From: Gemmatimonadota bacterium | GTDB taxonomy: Bacteria > Gemmatimonadota > Gemmatimonadetes > Gemmatimonadales > Gemmatimonadaceae | Direction: 5' to 3' | DNA: 64,000 bases | Assembly (NCBI GenBank): GCA_021299375.1 | Contig: JAJTGR010000069.1 | Location: 37,199-101,198, forward strand | Shown: piece by piece, positions 62,636 through 64,000 of the stretch | How the letters are laid out: the number at the start of each line of letters is the position of its first letter | Position numbering within the stretch: the first letter of the stretch is position 1 | Made by a program: the position numbers and the translations under genes | Notes under the pieces: generated by a model | Databases searched by the model: none | The model's input: the letters and a program-made list of their open reading frames with translations, nothing else | What the model was told of the DNA's origin: nothing

Positions 62636-64000
62636 TTACTTCGACGCCGCCGCCAGCCGCCGGATCTCGCCGGCCATGGTGCGCACGCGGGCCGCGTCCT
62701 TCGCCCCGGCGACATCCTTGTCCACCTGCGCCGCCAGCGCGGTAAGCGCCGTGGCCCGTGCCAGGCCGCTCTTCATCTCGGCCACGTCGAGTGCCTGTGC
62801 GATCGCGGTCGTGCGCTCGGCGGCCAGCCCGCTGCCGCGCACCAGCTGGTCGAGATACGACCGCACCACCACGAACGCCGGCGGCCACACGTACCTGGGC
62901 TGACTCTGCGGGTTGAACTGCTCGAAGGTGACCAGCTTGGCCGCGGCGATCTCGTTGGCCGAGAGCTGCGCGGTGGGCGTCAGCTCGAGGATGTCGAGAC
63001 CGCGATCGAGCTCGGAGGAGACGATGAGGCCGTTCCAGTAGTACGCGCCCCACGAGCCGCCGATGGTGTTGCCACCGCCACGCACCGTGGGATCGGAGGC
63101 CGCAGCCGACGGCACGTCCACCGGACGCGGCGGGTTGATCGAGCCGCGATCGAAGTACGCGATTTCGAAGGCGCTGTCGGCGTTGGTGAAGTCCATGATG
63201 TTCACGCCGCCCTGGTACCACCCCTGCACGTAGAGGTCGCGCCCGGGCACCGGGATGATGCCGCCATTGTGCGCCACGCAGTTCTCTTCCGCCGCCTGCG
63301 CCGACGGCAGCTTGAAGTACGCGCGCTGCTTCTGCCGCTTCTGCGCGTCGAGGGTGATGATCGTGTTCCCGCCGAGCTGCTGCATGCTCGAGGCCTGGCA
63401 CATCGGGCCCGTGCCACCGCCCCACTCCTCGGTCTGGATCAACTTCTTGGCGTCGTTGCTGAAGGCCGCCGTGTGACGCCCCTGGAAGTTGTTCGTGTCC
63501 ATGATCGCGTTGATGCGGAACGGCTTCTCGGGGTTCTTGATGTCCACGAGAATCGAGTGCGTCGAGCAGGACGCGAGCAGCATGTTCATCTCGGGGTATG
63601 CCGTCACGTCATGGCAGTTGCGCGGCCCGGTCGGCATGTCGGCCGCGGGCTGCGGACGTCCGGCGCGCCCCCCCGTGCGCGCCGGCAGGCAGTACCGCTG
63701 GCACTCGCCAGCGCCTTCGAGGTCGGCAAAGATGCGCGCACCCGGAATGACCTCCGACTTCTCCGGGTCGTTGAGATACACCTTCACGATGTCGAGCTGG
63801 TACAGCGAGTTCGTCGGATCCTTCGGATCGTTGCCGTTCTTGCACCCGGCGAGCTCGGTGTCCGGACGCGCGCCCTGCTGCCCCGACACATAGAGATAAA
63901 TGATGTTCTTGTTCGTCGGGCTCGTCACCAGCGTGTGCGTGTGCGAGCCTTTGCACGTCTCGACGTTCTTGACCAGCTTGGGCGCCTTCGGGTTGGACAC
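62636..64000 (-). CDS. LVIVD-repeat secreted protein, 5' end outside the window
   Basis: The last 454 residues of a protein whose start lies beyond 64000. LVIVD-like propeller repeats are visible (KAPKLVKNVETCKGSHTHTLV, YPEMNMLLASCSTHSILVDIKNPEKPFRI, GRDLYVQGWYQGGVNIMDFTNADSAFEIAYFDRGS, AYYWNGLIVSSELDRGLDILELT). Several cysteines (CKGSH, CKNG, CQRYC, CHDV) suggest disulphides and an extracytoplasmic place. The C-terminal helix region (about 380-454) is Ala-rich. The family is common in Gemmatimonadota and Actinobacteria, with roles in surface adhesion proposed but not shown. No stop or frame damage is seen in the visible part. Confidence 0.82.
   Translation of the reverse strand: MSNPKAPKLVKNVETCKGSHTHTLVTSPTNKNIIYLYVSGQQGARPDTELAGCKNGNDPKDPTNSLYQLDIVKVYLNDPEKSEVIPGARIFADLEGAGECQRYCLPARTGGRAGRPQPAADMPTGPRNCHDVTAYPEMNMLLASCSTHSILVDIKNPEKPFRINAIMDTNNFQGRHTAAFSNDAKKLIQTEEWGGGTGPMCQASSMQQLGGNTIITLDAQKRQKQRAYFKLPSAQAAEENCVAHNGGIIPVPGRDLYVQGWYQGGVNIMDFTNADSAFEIAYFDRGSINPPRPVDVPSAAASDPTVRGGGNTIGGSWGAYYWNGLIVSSELDRGLDILELTPTAQLSANEIAAAKLVTFEQFNPQSQPRYVWPPAFVVVRSYLDQLVRGSGLAAERTTAIAQALDVAEMKSGLARATALTALAAQVDKDVAGAKDAARVRTMAGEIRRLAAASK

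Overview
The window is a high-GC bacterial chromosome segment, densely coding on both strands, with no rRNA, tRNA, CRISPR array, transposase or phage module that I can see. The gene content fits a Gemmatimonadota bacterium (Gemmatimonadaceae-like): DUF1592/DUF1552 cytochrome-type pairs, secreted ankyrin proteins, many M28 peptidases, secreted beta-lactamase-like and LVIVD proteins, TonB-type receptors and numerous lipoproteins. This placement is inferred from gene families, not from a marker gene.

Layout. 1-6.3 kb: a truncated small gene, a bidirectional terminator, then a three-gene minus-strand operon (DUF1592-type c-heme protein, DUF1552 protein, exported ankyrin protein). 6.5-9.8 kb: ketopantoate reductase-like enzyme, secreted protein and argininosuccinate synthase. 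9.9-11.3 kb: a wrecked alpha/beta hydrolase gene and an apparently empty stretch. 11.3-16.5 kb: HDOD-GAF protein with a 15-bp minisatellite, Tat-exported amidase, lipase-like hydrolase. 16.5-23.9 kb: a divinyl-chlorophyllide 8-vinyl-reductase (BciA/DVR) family gene, exported HpcH/HpaI aldolase, cyclophilin lipoprotein, M28 peptidase, Ada-like small protein, DUF4399 lipoprotein, mercaptopyruvate sulfurtransferase and an unusual P450. 23.9-26 kb: a membrane Ser/Thr kinase gene split by an amber codon and a dead AAC(3)-I-type acetyltransferase. 26-33.6 kb: ankyrin protein, TonB-dependent receptor with a cyanophycinase-like lipoprotein, ABC exporter pair. 33.7-43.4 kb: outer-membrane and inner-membrane proteins, sterol-desaturase-like hydroxylase, a DinB/LuxR/DUF4199 cluster whose LuxR frame is broken, MutS-like ATPase, DUF4256 and a second HDOD protein. 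43.6-49.7 kb: Tat-exported aminotransferase, heme/copper-type lipoprotein, M28 peptidase, CotH protein, 14-bp repeats and a DUF2809 remnant. 49.7-56.9 kb: alpha/beta hydrolase, internally deleted Baeyer-Villiger-type monooxygenase, lipoproteins, orphan antitoxin with a VapC toxin stump, secreted esterase and an EEP-family lipoprotein. 57-64 kb: M28-PDZ peptidase, TPR protein, DUF6268 barrel, GH19 enzyme, beta-lactamase-like hydrolase and a truncated LVIVD protein.

Two themes run through the window. First, most products carry export signals, pointing to a cell that scavenges peptides and esters outside the cytoplasm. Second, at least seven genes are damaged by nonsense codons, small internal deletions or frame shifts, which suggests active gene loss. 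Several genes have a TANNNT box 5-9 nt before the start codon and no Shine-Dalgarno sequence, which suggests leaderless transcripts. I do not see a clear novel multi-gene system; the best leads are listed as findings.
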